Part shown: piece by piece, positions 33,270 to 34,621 of the stretch
Numbering within the stretch: position 1 is the first letter of the stretch
Layout: every line of letters begins with the position of its first letter
Assembly (NCBI GenBank): GCA_024102795.1
Contig: JAGFJK010000373.1
Location: 1-34,621 of the forward strand
Length of the DNA: 34,621 nt
Direction of reading: 5' to 3'
Source: Pirellulaceae bacterium
GTDB lineage: Bacteria; Planctomycetota; Planctomycetia; Pirellulales; Pirellulaceae
Notes under the pieces: generated by a model
Seen by the model: the letters and a program-made list of their open reading frames with translations, nothing else
Database searches by the model: none
Told to the model about the DNA's origin: nothing
Made by a program: the position numbers and the translations under genes

Positions 33270-34232
33270 CTACGGCTGGTCCGCGGGGCCGCTTTCCATG
33301 ATCCGCTGGTAGCGCAGCACCTCGTTGGCCTGGTCCTCGTCACCCATCTGCAGGTAGTCGGCCGCGAGGTTCCGCAGCATCCGGACGACCGAATCGCGGC
33401 GGGGGCTGGCCGCCAGTCTCTCCGGGCTGATCCCCGGCAGCAGTCGTTGCAGTTCGTCGGGACTCAGCACCTGCCCGCCTCCAAACGGGTCAATGATCAA
33501 GTCGCGGCGGGGAACGCCCTCCGGCGCCCGGCTGCCGTCGTACTTGACCATGTAGCGGCCCGGGACCTGCAGGCCGACCAGCGGCACGCCCAGCCGCTCG
33601 CCCACCGAGATCATCACGTGCGAGAGCAGGATCGGCAGCCCGCGGCGGCTTTGCAGCACGTGTTTCAGCGAGCTGCTGTGGGGATGGTCGTACGTGGCTT
33701 GAGCGCCCGCCAGGCCAAAATCGACGAACAGCACCTGCCGCATCGCCGCGACCACCCGCTCCGGTTCCACCCGGCTCGCGTCGGCGCCGGCTCCCAGCCG
33801 AGCCTGAACCTGGTCGGCCAGCGAGCTTAGTTGCCGGTCGAGCGGTTCCCAGGCGATGGTCGGATCGACAATCCGGGCGACCAGCCACATGGCCCGGTCC
33901 AGGTCGATCCGCTCGTCCCGCTCGGCGGCCAGTTGGCTGAAACCTTCGTTCAGGAATCGGCGCTGAATTGCCAGCGCGATGGCCTTCTGGCGCAGCTCGC
34001 GTTCGCGCGAAACGCCGGGCGGCACCAGCAGCAACTGGGGCAAGGCGGCGTCGCCCAGCTCCAGCAGTTGTCGCTGAGCGTCCTGGCGATCCAGGAAGCG
34101 GTCGGCGTCGAGCTGCCTCAGCAACCGCTCGATGCGCCCGGACTCGCCAGGCGTGTCGGCCCGTCCCCGTTCCGCTCCGAGCAGGAGCCAGCAGAACGCA
34201 GCCGCCAGCAGCAATCGTCCGCAAGATCTCAT
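33270..34232 (-). CDS. Exported SirB1-like transglutaminase-fold protein
   Basis: A 320-aa protein with an N-terminal signal peptide (LLLAAAFCWLLLGAERGRA). The first third is helical and Glu/Gln/Arg-rich. From about residue 110 it resembles the SirB1/Transglut_core2 family: DLDRAMWLVARIVDPTIAWEPLDRQLSSLA, then SSLKHVLQSRRGLPILLSHVMISVGERLGVPLVGLQVPGRYMVKY and IDPFGGGQVLS. The C-terminal helices (RMLRNLAADYLQMGDEDQANEVLRYQRIM) are TPR-like, as in many members. The nucleophilic Cys of true transglutaminases is not seen at the expected place (HSSSLKHVL), so it may be catalytically inactive. It is upstream of ppdK on the same strand, 157 bp apart. Confidence 0.83.
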   Translation of the reverse strand: MRSCGRLLLAAAFCWLLLGAERGRADTPGESGRIERLLRQLDADRFLDRQDAQRQLLELGDAALPQLLLVPPGVSRERELRQKAIALAIQRRFLNEGFSQLAAERDERIDLDRAMWLVARIVDPTIAWEPLDRQLSSLADQVQARLGAGADASRVEPERVVAAMRQVLFVDFGLAGAQATYDHPHSSSLKHVLQSRRGLPILLSHVMISVGERLGVPLVGLQVPGRYMVKYDGSRAPEGVPRRDLIIDPFGGGQVLSPDELQRLLPGISPERLAASPRRDSVVRMLRNLAADYLQMGDEDQANEVLRYQRIMESGPADQP

Positions 34233-34349
34233 GCTGGCGATCCCCTTGGTCGTTGGACCCTTCCCGCCTTCCCGACGACACAGGCAGCCTGACAGAAGGC
34301 CCGGCCCGCGTCAAGTTTTGCCGGCCCACGTCGGATACAGTAGCAGCGG

Positions 34350-34621
34350 CCGCGATAGTAGCCATTGGCTCCGCGAAAAGAGCGTGGTAGCTGAATTGTC
34401 GCCTTTCGCTCCACGAAAGTAGCGTGGAAGCTGTGGATTGTCGCCTTTCGCTCCGCGAAAGTAGCGTGGAAGCTGTGGATTGTCGCCTTTCGCTCCACGA
34501 AAGTAGCGTGGAAGCTGTGGATTGTCGCCTTTCGCTCCGCGAAAGTAGCGTGGAAGCTGTGGATTGTCGCCTTTCGCTCCGCGAAAGTAGCGTGGAAGCT
34601 GTGGATTGTCGCCTTTCGCTC
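34350..34621. repeat. 42-bp tandem array of CTTTCGC/GCGAAAG hairpins, cut by window end
   Basis: Units start at 34433, 34475, 34517, 34559 and 34601. Two decayed copies lie before them, from about 34350. Each has gcctttcgctccgcgaaagt flanked by tagcgtggaagctgtggatt. The palindrome is ctttcgc-tcc-gcgaaag; in some units gctcca changes the closing pair. There are no unique spacers. The array continues beyond the window. The two elements at 4136-4198 belong to the same family. Confidence 0.92.

Noticed and set aside
34350..34621. CRISPR array
   Set aside because: The 42-bp units are contiguous with no unique spacers, and no cas genes are present.

Overview
The window looks like a chromosomal segment of a GC-rich planctomycete, probably of the order Pirellulales. 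This rests on four things seen together: a PSCyt1/DUF1549/DUF1553 cytochrome-type protein next to a sulfatase and a PVC-type haem-binding/HEAT-repeat protein; a secreted dockerin protein with an LEPR-XLL-like N-terminus; Gram-negative envelope genes (lpxA, a TonB-dependent receptor, a dTDP-glucose 4,6-dehydratase); and many short palindromic interspersed repeats. The assignment is an inference from gene content, not from a marker gene.

Layout. 0.2-1.75 kb: an MFS transporter (-). 1.9-5.3 kb: a divergent metal pair, a Zn/Cd-type P1B ATPase (-) and a His-rich ZIP transporter (+), then an RMD1/DUF155 membrane protein (+). 6.2-7.5 kb: an exported agmatine-deiminase-family protein (-). 7.7-10.0 kb: a Ser/Thr kinase with four C-terminal zinc ribbons, followed 10 nt later by a PP2C phosphatase (+). 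10.1-12.1 kb: the highlight, described below. 12.2-19.4 kb: three minus-strand genes in probable operon order: DUF1549/DUF1553 cytochrome-type protein, sulfatase, PVC haem/HEAT protein. 19.6-21.7 kb: a TonB-dependent receptor (-). 21.8-24.5 kb: rfbB plus a translationally coupled pair of membrane proteins (+). 24.9-26.5 kb: a Flp-like pilin and a cysteine desulfurase/selenocysteine lyase-like enzyme (+). 27.0-28.5 kb: a small TPR protein (-) and lpxA (+). 28.8-30.0 kb: an AT-richer accessory patch with a truncated HEPN protein, a possible BolA-fold protein and an unknown (+). 30.4-34.2 kb: ppdK and an exported SirB1-like transglutaminase-fold protein (-). The window ends inside a tandem repeat array.

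Main discovery. At 10123-12063 a single reading frame is interrupted only by one TGA (10390-10392). Read as selenocysteine, it gives a U-G-Y-C redox motif inside a domain that resembles the N-terminal domain of animal selenoprotein P along its length. A perfect 7-bp hairpin whose loop begins with G starts 10 nt after the TGA, which fits the bacterial SECIS pattern. The protein is predicted to be secreted: LEPR-XLL-like N-terminus, SelP-like domain, lamin-tail-like and cadherin/Ig-like modules, and a type I dockerin. A near-consensus promoter (10032-10061) precedes it. The same window carries a PLP enzyme whose active-site loop (GAACHS) looks like that of selenocysteine lyase. No selA/B/C/D gene is visible here.

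A second theme is repeat load. At least seven families of small hairpin-forming repeats occupy the intergenic regions. Some have entered coding sequence: the N-terminus of the TonB receptor, the N-terminus of the PVC haem protein, and possibly the C-terminal tail of the selenoprotein.
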